A DNA stretch of 13,466 bases, from contig JAUNJL010000064.1 in the NCBI GenBank assembly GCA_030533315.1, forward strand, positions 1 through 13,466. Direction: 5' to 3'. The notes under the pieces were generated by a model that did not search any database, was not told the DNA's origin, and saw nothing but the letters and a program-made list of their open reading frames with translations. Source of the stretch: Eubacteriales bacterium. Lineage in GTDB: Bacteria > Bacillota_A > Clostridia > Lachnospirales > Lachnospiraceae. Position numbers and translations under genes: made by a program. Of the stretch, positions 6,896-13,425 are shown one piece after another; position 1 is the first letter of the stretch; each line of letters opens with the position of its first letter.

Positions 6896-7374
6896 TCCAA
6901 AACCTCCATTTTCTCTTTTTCATTTCCCTTGAGTTCTCTGGCATCCGGCCCCTTCGGATCCTCCCTGCAGGCCTGACAGATCCCATAAAAAACGGTTTTC
7001 AGGCTATTGACGGAAAACCCGTGATGCTCCTGTATGTGGCGCCGCAGGCTTTCCACCTCTCCGCAGTGAAGATGGACCACTTTTCCACATTTTTCACATT
7101 TGCAGTGATAACAGGTCTGATCCTTTCTTCCATGCCCTTCTCCCAAATACTCAAAACAGGCGCTGCTGGTACCGTCCACCGTGTATTTTGCCACAAGCCC
7201 CTGTCCCACCATACGCTCCAGATGACGGTATACGGTGGTCGTCCCTACATGGATCCCTTTCTCACGGAAATAGCCGCAAATATCGCTGGCAGTCACATGA
7301 TCTCCCTGAACGGATTCTAAATAAGTCAATATCTCCAACATCTGCTTTGTCCGATACTGCGCCTTCACAGCCAT
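6892..7374 (-). CDS. zur: Fur-family zinc uptake regulator Zur
   Basis: This 160-residue Fur-family repressor has an N-terminal winged helix (about 1-80) with the recognition segment GTTTVYRHLERMVGQGLV. The C-terminal dimerisation and metal-binding domain has two CxxC pairs (C93/C96 and C133/C136) that form the structural zinc site. Further Cys/His residues in TCYHC and HLHC (88-104), plus H117 and H118, are candidates for the regulatory site. With zinc bound it should repress its own operon. Placement as first gene of zur-znuACB, with two palindromic operators upstream, supports Zur over Fur or PerR. The ATG at 7374 is preceded by GAGGGGG eight bases away. The last ~20 residues are a charged tail rich in Lys and Glu. 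Confidence 0.93.
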   Translation of the reverse strand: MAVKAQYRTKQMLEILTYLESVQGDHVTASDICGYFREKGIHVGTTTVYRHLERMVGQGLVAKYTVDGTSSACFEYLGEGHGRKDQTCYHCKCEKCGKVVHLHCGEVESLRRHIQEHHGFSVNSLKTVFYGICQACREDPKGPDARELKGNEKEKMEVLE

Positions 7375-7395
7375 TCCTCATGCCCCCTCTCAATA

Positions 7396-7410
7396 TGAAA
7401 ACCATTTTCA
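7396..7410. promoter_or_regulatory. Zur-type operator 1 (proximal)
   Basis: TGAAAACCATTTTCA is a palindrome with perfect 6-base arms around a 3-base centre. It overlaps the last base of the -10 and the expected transcription start of zur. The same 15 bases recur at 7448-7462. The sequence resembles the TGAAAATNATTTTCA consensus known for actinobacterial Zur proteins. Confidence 0.8.
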
Positions 7411-7438
7411 GTTTAATCAATCCGACCTCCTTTGTCAA
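7410..7438 (-). promoter_or_regulatory. Promoter of the zur-znu operon
   Basis: On the minus strand a perfect -35 TTGACA (7433-7438) and a -10 TAAACT (7410-7415, four of six) are separated by exactly 17 bases. The expected start is near 7403, about 30 bases before the zur ATG. The promoter lies between the two Zur-type operators. Confidence 0.8.
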
Positions 7439-7447
7439 GGAGAAATT

Positions 7448-7462
7448 TGAAAACCATTTTCA
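7448..7462. promoter_or_regulatory. Zur-type operator 2 (distal)
   Basis: This is an exact copy of operator 1, TGAAAACCATTTTCA, placed ten bases upstream of the -35. Centre-to-centre distance between the copies is 52 bases, about five helical turns. Similarity extends into the flanks (both followed by RTTTA), making a shared block of about 23 bases. Confidence 0.78.
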
Positions 7463-7775
7463 ATTTACCGCCGGCCATAACCGCTTCCATACCTGAATAA
7501 TCCTTTTTTCAGCAAAAAAAGATCCCTCCCGTCCTGCAGAAGAGACCTTCTTTTTCTATTTACAATCCTGCTCCCCGTTTCACGGCAGCCTTACACAGTC
7601 CTGCGGGCATTGCAGATCCTAAAAAGATTCTACTTGAAAACCCTCTTGACTCCGCTATAATAAATAGCGTAACCCTGCACACCATCACCATGGAGAAGAT
7701 CCCGGCTTGAGGACTGCCTCTTGGAACGCCAGACAGCCGTCCTCAGCGCCCCGCTTTCCAGGAAAGGCAAAATCT
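7463..7775. other. Intergenic region between the zur and yczE-like promoters
   Basis: This stretch separates the divergent zur operon and the YczE-like gene. Apart from the TTGAAA/TATAAT promoter described separately and a six-codon open frame (7690-7707) lacking any ribosome binding site, I see no further structure. Whether Zur operator 2 also affects the rightward gene is unclear; it is almost 200 bases from that promoter. Confidence 0.5.
7634..7661 (+). promoter_or_regulatory. Promoter of the YczE-like gene
   Basis: TTGAAA (7634-7639) and a perfect TATAAT (7656-7661) are separated by 16 bases on the plus strand. The expected leader is about 110 bases. A TTGACT at 7646-7651 is too close to this -10 to be its -35. 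Confidence 0.65.
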
Positions 7776-8456
7776 ATGACTGAAGAAAAGAACAGCAAGC
7801 GGCAATTTGCCGCCGACACCTCCGGCCGCACTCCCCTCCAATGGGTGAAGGCACTGGCCGCACTTCTGGCGGGCCTGACCATCGCCCACCTAGGCGTTAC
7901 CCTTTTTCTCCTCTCTGAAATGGGAACCGACACCTTCACCGTCTTTATCCAGGGATTGTCACGTACCTTTGGTACCACCGTGGGAACCATGCACGTGATC
8001 ATCCTGGTGATCCTCATGGGGATCATGCTGGCCGCCACAAAGGGCTACGTGAAGCCTGGAACCGTGGTCTGTGCCTTCTGCGGAGGTCCCATCATCGACC
8101 TGTTCACCTGGATGTTTGGGGGATACATAAACGGCAGTTCCCCCATCCCGGTGCGCATTCTCAGTATGCTGGCCGGCTGCGTGATCCTGGCTCTCGGCAT
8201 GTCTGTGGTCATCAACAGCAACGCCGGCACCGGGCCCAACGATCTTGTGGCCATCATCCTCTCTGACAGGCTCCCCCGCATAGAGTTCCGCTGGGTTCGG
8301 GTAGGCTGCGACCTGTTCTTTGTGGTTCTGGGCTTTTTCCTGGGAGGCACCGTAGGCGCCGGCACCATTGCCGCCGTATTCCTCACCGGACCTCTGGTTC
8401 AATTCTGGCTTCCCAAAACAAAGGCCCTTCTGTCCGGCATCCTCCGGGAATCTTGA
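7776..8456 (+). CDS. YczE/YitT-like integral membrane protein
   Basis: This 226-residue membrane protein has about five hydrophobic segments and recurring glycine-rich, short-hairpin motifs: LSEMGTDTFTVF, SNAGTGPNDL and GGTVGAGTI. These fit the YczE (COG2364) group of small membrane proteins related to YitT. Members are often called transporter-like, but no substrate is established. The ATG at 7776 is chosen because AGGAAAGG lies eight bases upstream and it leaves a short polar N-terminus before the first membrane segment. The frame is open to a TTG at 7707, but the extra residues are unlike the family and have no ribosome binding site. The stop lies 37 bases from the convergent GNAT gene's end; no clear terminator is visible between them. 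Confidence 0.85.
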   Translation: MTEEKNSKRQFAADTSGRTPLQWVKALAALLAGLTIAHLGVTLFLLSEMGTDTFTVFIQGLSRTFGTTVGTMHVIILVILMGIMLAATKGYVKPGTVVCAFCGGPIIDLFTWMFGGYINGSSPIPVRILSMLAGCVILALGMSVVINSNAGTGPNDLVAIILSDRLPRIEFRWVRVGCDLFFVVLGFFLGGTVGAGTIAAVFLTGPLVQFWLPKTKALLSGILRES

Positions 8457-8493
8457 GCTTTCCCTTCGCCCCGGCCTTTTCTGGACAGCCGCC

Positions 8494-9051
8494 TTATCCC
8501 TGGGTCGGAAGGCTCATCTCATGCCACCGCTCTCCTCCCCAGTTGGATACTCCGATCCCCCGGTCGCAAAAGCCAAACTTCTTGTACATGGCCACCTTTT
8601 CCTCCTTGCAGGTGAGGACCAGACAGCGGCGTCCCTTCTCCTTCTCTCTTTCCCGATACCGCTTCACCAGCTCCCTGGCCAGTCCCTGCCCCCGATACTG
8701 GGGCAGAACGGCCAGCCCCAGCAGCATGACATTTTTTCCTTCCGGCTCATAGGTATCGGCGTCAGTAAAGAAATCGTCTGTCAGCGCCTCCTTGTCCGTG
8801 GACAGCCCATTTAAAAAGCCTGCCAGCTTTCCCGTCCTTCGATCCTTCGCAACCAGGAACAGCTCCGGCGCCTTCTGTATCCGCTCCGCCATGTGGGAAA
8901 AGGCACAGGCCTCATTTGGCGGGAAGCAGTCACTTTCGATCTTTGCAGCCTCCTCCGTCTCCTCAGGCAAAACACTGCGAAACTCATAATTCTCCTCCAG
9001 AAAAGCCTGGGAATCCACCTTATTTTTTTCATTCATGTTACTCACCATCAT
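8494..9051 (-). CDS. GNAT-family N-acetyltransferase
   Basis: This 185-residue cytosolic acetyltransferase uses acetyl-CoA. The core motif A reads LGLAVLPQYRGQGLARELV, with the pyrophosphate loop Q118-Y-R-G-Q-G123. A C-terminal YKKFGF supplies a tyrosine often serving as general acid. The segments SDCFPPNEACAFSHMAERI and APELFLVA resemble the arylalkylamine N-acetyltransferase-like branch, so an amine acceptor is plausible but unproven. Two adjacent ATGs (9051 and 9048) follow AAGGAGG; the second has better spacing. It lies 79 bases downstream of luxS on the same strand, with a small hairpin and a possible 18-codon leader ORF between. It could be reached by read-through from luxS. Confidence 0.88.
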   Translation of the reverse strand: MMVSNMNEKNKVDSQAFLEENYEFRSVLPEETEEAAKIESDCFPPNEACAFSHMAERIQKAPELFLVAKDRRTGKLAGFLNGLSTDKEALTDDFFTDADTYEPEGKNVMLLGLAVLPQYRGQGLARELVKRYREREKEKGRRCLVLTCKEEKVAMYKKFGFCDRGIGVSNWGGERWHEMSLPTQG

Positions 9052-9104
9052 TTCCTCCTTTTATCCTTATGCACACTTGCAGAAAAAGCTTCCCGCAGAA
9101 GCAT
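9048..9104 (-). CDS. Possible 18-codon leader ORF overlapping the GNAT start
   Basis: The frame encodes MLLREAFSASVHKDKRRK. It begins at an ATG (9104) five bases after a perfect GGAGG (9114-9110), and its TGA overlaps the GNAT ATG as ATGA. The GNAT ribosome binding site lies inside its last codons. These features fit translational coupling. The case against is its tiny size and a hairpin within it. I recognise no homologue. Confidence 0.3.
   Translation of the reverse strand: MLLREAFSASVHKDKRRK
9083..9102 (-). terminator. Short hairpin after luxS, possible weak terminator
   Basis: On the minus strand GCTTC (9102-9098) and GAAGC (9092-9088) pair around a 5-base loop and run into TTTTTC. The short stem suggests partial termination between luxS and the GNAT gene. 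Confidence 0.4.
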
Positions 9105-9130
9105 GGTATCCTCCACTGCGGCAGCTCCTC

Positions 9131-9598
9131 CTATTGAGGGTACACGAACCGCTGATTCTCTGTCAGCTCATCCCGGTACTTTCGGATATAGTATTTTGCC
9201 ATGTTCAGGTTCTGCTCAGAATAATTTCCGCATTGCTCCGGCATTGCGCCGGGAATCTCCCCCTCGAAACCGAGGATAAAATCACACATGTCCCTCACCA
9301 GCGGATAAACGCTCTGAGGATCCAGATCCCCAAACATCACAAGATAGCACCCCGTCCGGCAGCCCATGGGCCCAAAATAAACGATCTCGTCTTTTCTATC
9401 GCTGTTCCTCAAATAAGTTGCCCCCAAATGCTCAATGGTATGCAGCGCCGGCATATCCACCACCGGCTCCCTGTTGGGGGCCGTGATCCGCATGTCAAAG
9501 GAAGTGATCACGCAATCTCCCTTCCTGTCTCTTCTTGAAACGTACAAGCCTGGAAATAATTCCAGATGATTGATGGTAAAGCTGGCAATCCTTTCCAT
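9131..9598 (-). CDS. luxS: S-ribosylhomocysteine lyase LuxS
   Basis: This 155-residue enzyme cleaves S-ribosylhomocysteine to homocysteine and DPD, the precursor of autoinducer-2, in the activated methyl cycle. The metal site is complete: H53 and H57 in HTIEHLGATYLRN, and C123 in PEQCGNY. The catalytic cysteine is C80 in GPMGCRTG, and E56 is the expected general acid/base. Length is normal and the protein appears intact. The ATG at 9598 follows GGAGAATT. It has its own promoter about 100 bases upstream. No pfs (MTA/SAH nucleosidase) or methionine gene is adjacent. The next gene on the same strand is the GNAT acetyltransferase. The metal is usually Fe(II), Co or Zn in this family. Confidence 0.97.
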   Translation of the reverse strand: MERIASFTINHLELFPGLYVSRRDRKGDCVITSFDMRITAPNREPVVDMPALHTIEHLGATYLRNSDRKDEIVYFGPMGCRTGCYLVMFGDLDPQSVYPLVRDMCDFILGFEGEIPGAMPEQCGNYSEQNLNMAKYYIRKYRDELTENQRFVYPQ

Positions 9599-9695
9599 AA
9601 TTCTCCAACACCTCTTCTTTCCGTTATTTTTGACAGATCGTCACCGGCTCCAGCAGCCTGCCAAAGCTCTCCACAAGCAGCGTGCCTCTCCTACC

Positions 9696-9724
9696 ATTAT
9701 ACGTCCCATCCCGTGAAACGTCAA
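9696..9724 (-). promoter_or_regulatory. luxS: Promoter of luxS
   Basis: On the minus strand TTGACG (9719-9724, five of six) and a perfect TATAAT (9696-9701) are separated by exactly 17 bases. The expected start near 9689 leaves a leader of about 90 bases before the luxS ATG, in which I see no recognisable riboswitch. Confidence 0.8.
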
Positions 9725-9857
9725 ATCCTCCGGCATGACAGCGCCTTTGAGGGATGTGCAGTGCGCAGATATCCCAAAACTCCCTCGTAAACGGCCACAG
9801 CTCCGTCCCGTGAAAAACCGCCCTCTTCATCTCCCAGATCAGTCCAAAGGACAAAGC

Positions 9858-9915
9858 AAAAAACAGTGCAGAAACAACAAGGCGGCCCCCTCTATGGCCG
9901 TCTTGTTATCTGCAC
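9858..9915 (-). terminator. Terminator of htrA
   Basis: On the minus strand GTGCAGA (9915-9909) pairs with TCTGCAC (9872-9866). The helix continues after a small internal loop through AACAAG with CTTGTT and CGGCC with GGCCG. TGTTTTTT follows at once. This long hairpin, about 64 bases after the htrA stop, insulates luxS from htrA transcription. Confidence 0.82.
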
Positions 9916-9978
9916 GGATATTCTCCTTAGGTATCTGACCTTTTCAGAGGATCTTCGCTTACAGCGTCCCTTTCTGGA

Positions 9979-11400
9979 TCACTGCCAGCCGTCCCCGAAG
10001 CCGTTTTCCCAGTCCTTGTAAAAATCGATTCCTCCCCGCTCCTGGTCGTCTTCATCCTCCTCTGTGGCCTCATCCTCTTTTTTCTGCTTCTTGTCGCCCT
10101 TTTTTGCGTCCTCATTTTCTCCCAGCTCAAGGGTGATCTCCTCTTCCCTGTACTCTTTTCCGTCAGGGATCTGCACGGTCAGGGTGACCTCCTCCCCTGG
10201 CTCATAATACTCCAGAATGTCAATGAGCTGATTGATGGTGGTAACGGTCCTTCCCTGGAATTTCGTGATCACGCAGTTTTCTTCCAGGCCAGCGTCCTCT
10301 GCCGCCCCGCCCTTCGTGATCTCTGCTACGAATACACCTTCCGGGATCCCGTAGATCTGGATCGCCTCCTGGCTCACGGTGCTTCCCTTGATGCCAAGGA
10401 CGCCATGATTTCCATCCTCAATCCTTTCCCTGGCCTCCTCGTTCATCAAAACCTCCAGGATGTCAGACACGTCGGAGATCGCAATGGCATAACCGATGCC
10501 CTCGATTTCCGTGGAGGCCAGCTTGGCGGAATTGATCCCCACGACCTCTCCATCCATGTTGAGAAGTGCGCCGCCGCTGTTTCCCGGATTGATGGCCGCA
10601 TCCGTCTGGATCAGGTTGATGCCGCCGGAGCTGTCCTCGTCCACGGTGGTACTGTAATCGGAGCTGGTCCTTCTCGTCTTGGCACTGACGATACCGGTGG
10701 TAACCGACTGTCCGTACCCCAGCGCATTTCCAATGGCAATGACCTGCTCCCCGACCCTCAGATCATCGGAGCTCCCGATGGTGGCAATGGAGATCTCATC
10801 CAGGGTATCGTCGTCGATATCCTCCAAGGGAACAGACACAACGGCCAGATCCTTGCTTCCGTCATACCCTTTCACCTTTGCCTCATATGCGTTATTGTCA
10901 ATAAAACCGACGGACAAGGTATCTGCCCCCTCCACCACGTGATAGTTGGTGGCGATCAACAGCTCCTCGTCATTCCTTCCGATGATGATCCCGGAACCGC
11001 TTCCCTCGATCTCTCTCTCCTCAGGAGCGTATCCATATTGGCTGAACATCCCAAAATAATTCTGAACCTCTTCCACAGCCTTTGTACTGATCACCACCAC
11101 GGATGGCATCGCCTCCTCCACGATATCGGAGACGTCCAGGCTTCCCCTTGTGGTAGTTCCCTCCGTATCATCGGATTCCTTCGACTTTTCTGATTTCAGC
11201 AGAGCCACATCCTTTTCGTTCCTGCTGATGGCTGCCTGCACATTTGAGGCTCCGCCCCATCCGCTTAAGTAACCGATTCCCTGATAAGCCCCTATGGCCA
11301 AGCTTCCCGCAAGTGCCGCGCAGAGAGTGGCGCTGGCTCCTTTTTTCAGCAATTTCTTCATCTGCTCCCTTTTTTCATTCTTTTCATTTCTGTCTTCCAT
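9979..11400 (-). CDS. htrA: HtrA/DegP-type membrane-anchored serine protease with PDZ domain
   Basis: This 473-residue extracytoplasmic quality-control protease degrades misfolded surface proteins. It has a basic cytoplasmic N-terminus, one membrane segment (about 21-46), a linker, then a trypsin-like domain with catalytic triad H154 (TNYHVVE), D184 (KDLAVVSV) and S275 (GNSGGAL). One PDZ domain follows (about 335-430; GVLGIKG, GGAAEDAGLEENCVI). The last ~45 residues are an acidic, lysine-containing, low-complexity tail ending in a Trp/Gly-rich segment (DWENGFGDGWQ), unusual for the family. The ATG at 11400 follows AAGGAGG by ten bases; the frame extends to 11472, but that region includes the promoter. 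A regulated promoter with tandem repeats lies upstream and a long terminator downstream. Confidence 0.93.
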   Translation of the reverse strand: MEDRNEKNEKREQMKKLLKKGASATLCAALAGSLAIGAYQGIGYLSGWGGASNVQAAISRNEKDVALLKSEKSKESDDTEGTTTRGSLDVSDIVEEAMPSVVVISTKAVEEVQNYFGMFSQYGYAPEEREIEGSGSGIIIGRNDEELLIATNYHVVEGADTLSVGFIDNNAYEAKVKGYDGSKDLAVVSVPLEDIDDDTLDEISIATIGSSDDLRVGEQVIAIGNALGYGQSVTTGIVSAKTRRTSSDYSTTVDEDSSGGINLIQTDAAINPGNSGGALLNMDGEVVGINSAKLASTEIEGIGYAIAISDVSDILEVLMNEEARERIEDGNHGVLGIKGSTVSQEAIQIYGIPEGVFVAEITKGGAAEDAGLEENCVITKFQGRTVTTINQLIDILEYYEPGEEVTLTVQIPDGKEYREEEITLELGENEDAKKGDKKQKKEDEATEEDEDDQERGGIDFYKDWENGFGDGWQ

Positions 11401-11472
11401 GATAACTGCCCCTCCTTGACTGAATATTCTGTGATCTATCTGGATGGTTTTTGTTTTCCTTTGATGTTTCAA

Positions 11473-11478
11473 AGTATA
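11473..11478 (-). promoter_or_regulatory. htrA promoter -10 element
   Basis: On the minus strand TATACT (five of six) lies 72 bases before the htrA ATG. No TTGACA-like -35 occurs at 16-18 bases upstream; that position is occupied by the tandem hexamer array, suggesting an activator-dependent promoter. Confidence 0.55.
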
Positions 11479-11485
11479 TAAAGGA

Positions 11486-11524
11486 TTTGTGATTACTTTG
11501 TGGGAAATATGTGTTTAATTTGTT
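11486..11524. repeat. Four-unit 11-bp-period hexamer array upstream of htrA
   Basis: On the plus strand TTTGTG (11486), TTTGTG (11497), TATGTG (11508) and TTTGTT (11519) recur at an exact 11-base interval. The units lie on one face of the helix and end seven bases from the htrA -10. Direct hexamer repeats of this spacing are typical of OmpR-family response-regulator sites, such as the TTTAAG-N5-TTTAAG site of CiaR. Confidence 0.6.
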
Positions 11525-11598
11525 AATTATTCTCTCCCGCCTTTCACAAGCGCTTTGATCATAACCGTTCATAGATACCCCAGGGCCCTATTTTCCCA

Positions 11599-11627
11599 TG
11601 GCAAATCCACGCCATATCGGCTATAAT
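11599..11627 (+). promoter_or_regulatory. Candidate promoter of the SF2 helicase gene
   Basis: A perfect TATAAT (11622-11627) is preceded, with 17 bases between, by TGGCAA (11599-11604), a poor -35. The leader would be about 130 bases and contains no recognisable element. Confidence 0.45.
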
Positions 11628-11767
11628 GCTGTATATGGCAATGCCATACCCATTGATAAAAAAGGCTTCCCTTCCGGCTGATCCCAAGGAGCTTCCCCCT
11701 CTTTTTTCCGCCGGAATCACAAAGCACAGGGATTTTGATAAAGCTTACAGAGCAGGAGAATTGATGG

Positions 11768-13336
11768 ATGAAGGATTCCCTTTATTCCTGGCAGGAGGAT
11801 TGTCTGCGGGAATGGTTCCGACAAAACGGACGGGGACTTGTGGAGGCAGTCACCGGATCTGGAAAAACAAGACTGGCCCTGGAGGCCAGCAGGCGTCTGA
11901 CGAAAACCGACGCCGCGTCTCATAAGGACGGCAGCCTTCTGTTCAAGATCGTGGTCCCGACGGCGGCCCTGCAGAGACAGTGGAGCAAGGCTCTTCGAGA
12001 ATTTTTGGCCCCGCAGGAAGCGGCGGACATTGGCCTTTGGGGCGGAGGCCATCATTCCCACAGAGAAAAAAAGTACATGATCTATGTGATCAATTCTGCC
12101 AGATACACTCTGGCAAGACAGATCCTGGAAGACCTGAAAAGAGGCGATCGGGTTTTCCTCATTGCCGACGAATGCCATCACTACGCCTCAGGAGAAAACC
12201 AGCGGATTTTCGACTTTTATCCCTTCCTTCGTCAGTACGAGGGACAATACTTTTCCCTGGGACTGTCCGCAACCCTGCCCCAGGGAGAAGCCCGGACCTT
12301 TCTTGTACGATCTTTGGGACACTGTATCTACCGCTATGGAATCCGCAGGGCTCTCCAGAATCAGACCATATGCAAATACGACATTTATCACATCCAGATC
12401 CCCTTTGAGCCAAAAGAAAGAAATCAATATGACGATCTGACCACAAAAATGACCGACCTGTACAAAAGGCTCCTGCGCCAAAGACCCGAACTATCCAGGA
12501 AAAGCCTCCCAGATTTTTACAAGGAGCTGGAGCATCTGGCATCGGGAAAAAATCCTCAGCTCTCAAAAATGGCTTTGCAGTACATGAGGCTTACCTACCG
12601 GAGAAGAACCCTGGTCTGCCTGGCAAAATACCGTCTGGCATGTGCCCTCCAGCTGATCCGCCTCCTTGGAGTACAAGAAAAGATTCTTGTTTTCGGGGAA
12701 CGGATCTGCCAGGCGGAGGAATTATACCAAAGCCTGGAACGGGAATTTCCCCATCGAGTGGGCAGATACCACTCCCAGATGGGAGACCTGGCAAATAAAA
12801 ACGTCCTGGAGCGTTTCCGAAATGGAGACATCCGCATATTGATCACCTGCCGATCCCTGGACGAGGGGATCGACATTCCTGAAACCGCCATCGGAATCAT
12901 CCTCTCTGGAACCTCCAGACAGCGCCAAAGGATCCAGCGTCTGGGGCGAATCATCCGCAAAGCCCAGGGGAAGGAATGCGCTTCCCTGTATTACCTTCAT
13001 CTGGATGAGACCTCCGAGGACAGCGTCTTTCTGCCTGATTGCGGTGAAAATCCGATTTTTGAGCTGACATATCTCCCGGAAAGGGAGGAATTTTACAACC
13101 CATCTTACCGACTGGCAGCCGAAGCTGCCTGGAAAGAGCTCGGCGGGATACAGGCAGGTGAGAAGGTCCAAAAGGAATTTTTCCGCTGCATTGAGGCCGG
13201 AAGCGTCCGAGACCACTGGCTGAGGGACCCTGCCTGGCTGAAGGACCAGCTGAATGGTACAAAAAATCTCCGGGAGAGAAATTACTGGAGCTGCATGAAA
13301 CGGCTGAGAAGCCACAAAAAGCCAACAAAGTCCTGA
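11768..13336 (+). CDS. Superfamily 2 DEAD/DEAH-type helicase (SSL2/XPB-like)
   Basis: This 522-residue ATP-dependent nucleic-acid translocase has two RecA-like domains. Domain 1 shows a Q-motif-like W8-Q9, Walker A AVTGSGKT (27-34), motif Ia VVPTAALQRQW (62-72), DECH (134-137) and the SAT motif (167-169). Domain 2 shows ILVFGE, RYHSQMGD, ILITCRSLDEGIDIP and motif VI QRLGRIIR (390-397) with its arginine fingers. A helical insert of roughly 100 residues lies between them (about 190-295), and a ~100-residue C-terminal extension has no recognised domain. The organisation fits the COG1061 group. The start is secure: an in-frame TGA lies two codons upstream, and AGGAG sits nine bases before the ATG. 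No nuclease or methylase partner is adjacent in the window, so role (repair, defence or other) is open. Confidence 0.88.
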   Translation: MKDSLYSWQEDCLREWFRQNGRGLVEAVTGSGKTRLALEASRRLTKTDAASHKDGSLLFKIVVPTAALQRQWSKALREFLAPQEAADIGLWGGGHHSHREKKYMIYVINSARYTLARQILEDLKRGDRVFLIADECHHYASGENQRIFDFYPFLRQYEGQYFSLGLSATLPQGEARTFLVRSLGHCIYRYGIRRALQNQTICKYDIYHIQIPFEPKERNQYDDLTTKMTDLYKRLLRQRPELSRKSLPDFYKELEHLASGKNPQLSKMALQYMRLTYRRRTLVCLAKYRLACALQLIRLLGVQEKILVFGERICQAEELYQSLEREFPHRVGRYHSQMGDLANKNVLERFRNGDIRILITCRSLDEGIDIPETAIGIILSGTSRQRQRIQRLGRIIRKAQGKECASLYYLHLDETSEDSVFLPDCGENPIFELTYLPEREEFYNPSYRLAAEAAWKELGGIQAGEKVQKEFFRCIEAGSVRDHWLRDPAWLKDQLNGTKNLRERNYWSCMKRLRSHKKPTKS

Positions 13337-13371
13337 GAAAACAGATTCCCAGACCATGCCCCAAAAAAAAG

Positions 13372-13425
13372 AAAATCCGGTTTATGGATAACTGAAAGTC
13401 CCATAAACCGGATTTTAAATTTTTC
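13372..13425. terminator. Strong, potentially bidirectional terminator after the helicase
   Basis: A perfect 16-bp inverted repeat (arms 13372-13387 and 13401-13416, 13-base loop) has an A-rich stretch on its left (13363-13370) and a T-rich stretch on its right (to 13424). It ends the helicase transcript 35 bases after the stop, and the A-tract would allow termination of leftward transcription too. Confidence 0.88.

Noticed and set aside
7707..7775. N-terminal extension of the YczE-like protein from a TTG
   Set aside because: It has no ribosome binding site and unusual composition; the ATG at 7776 has a well-placed AGGAAAGG.
9599..9689. Possible SAM- or SAH-type riboswitch in the luxS leader
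   Set aside because: The ~90-base leader shows no conserved core or long-range pairing that I can recognise.
9624..9854. 76-codon open frame upstream of luxS on the same strand
   Set aside because: It starts with TTG without a ribosome binding site, contains the consensus luxS promoter within it, and resembles no family.
10405..11193. Long plus-strand open frame opposite htrA
   Set aside because: It is antisense to a gene with intact catalytic motifs; no start signals.
11401..11472. N-terminal extension of HtrA to 11472
   Set aside because: The ATG at 11400 has AAGGAGG ten bases upstream; the longer start would coincide with the promoter -10 region.
11626..11925. 99-codon open frame overlapping the helicase start in another frame
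   Set aside because: Its start overlaps the TATAAT, it has no ribosome binding site, and its second half is simply the helicase coding region out of frame.
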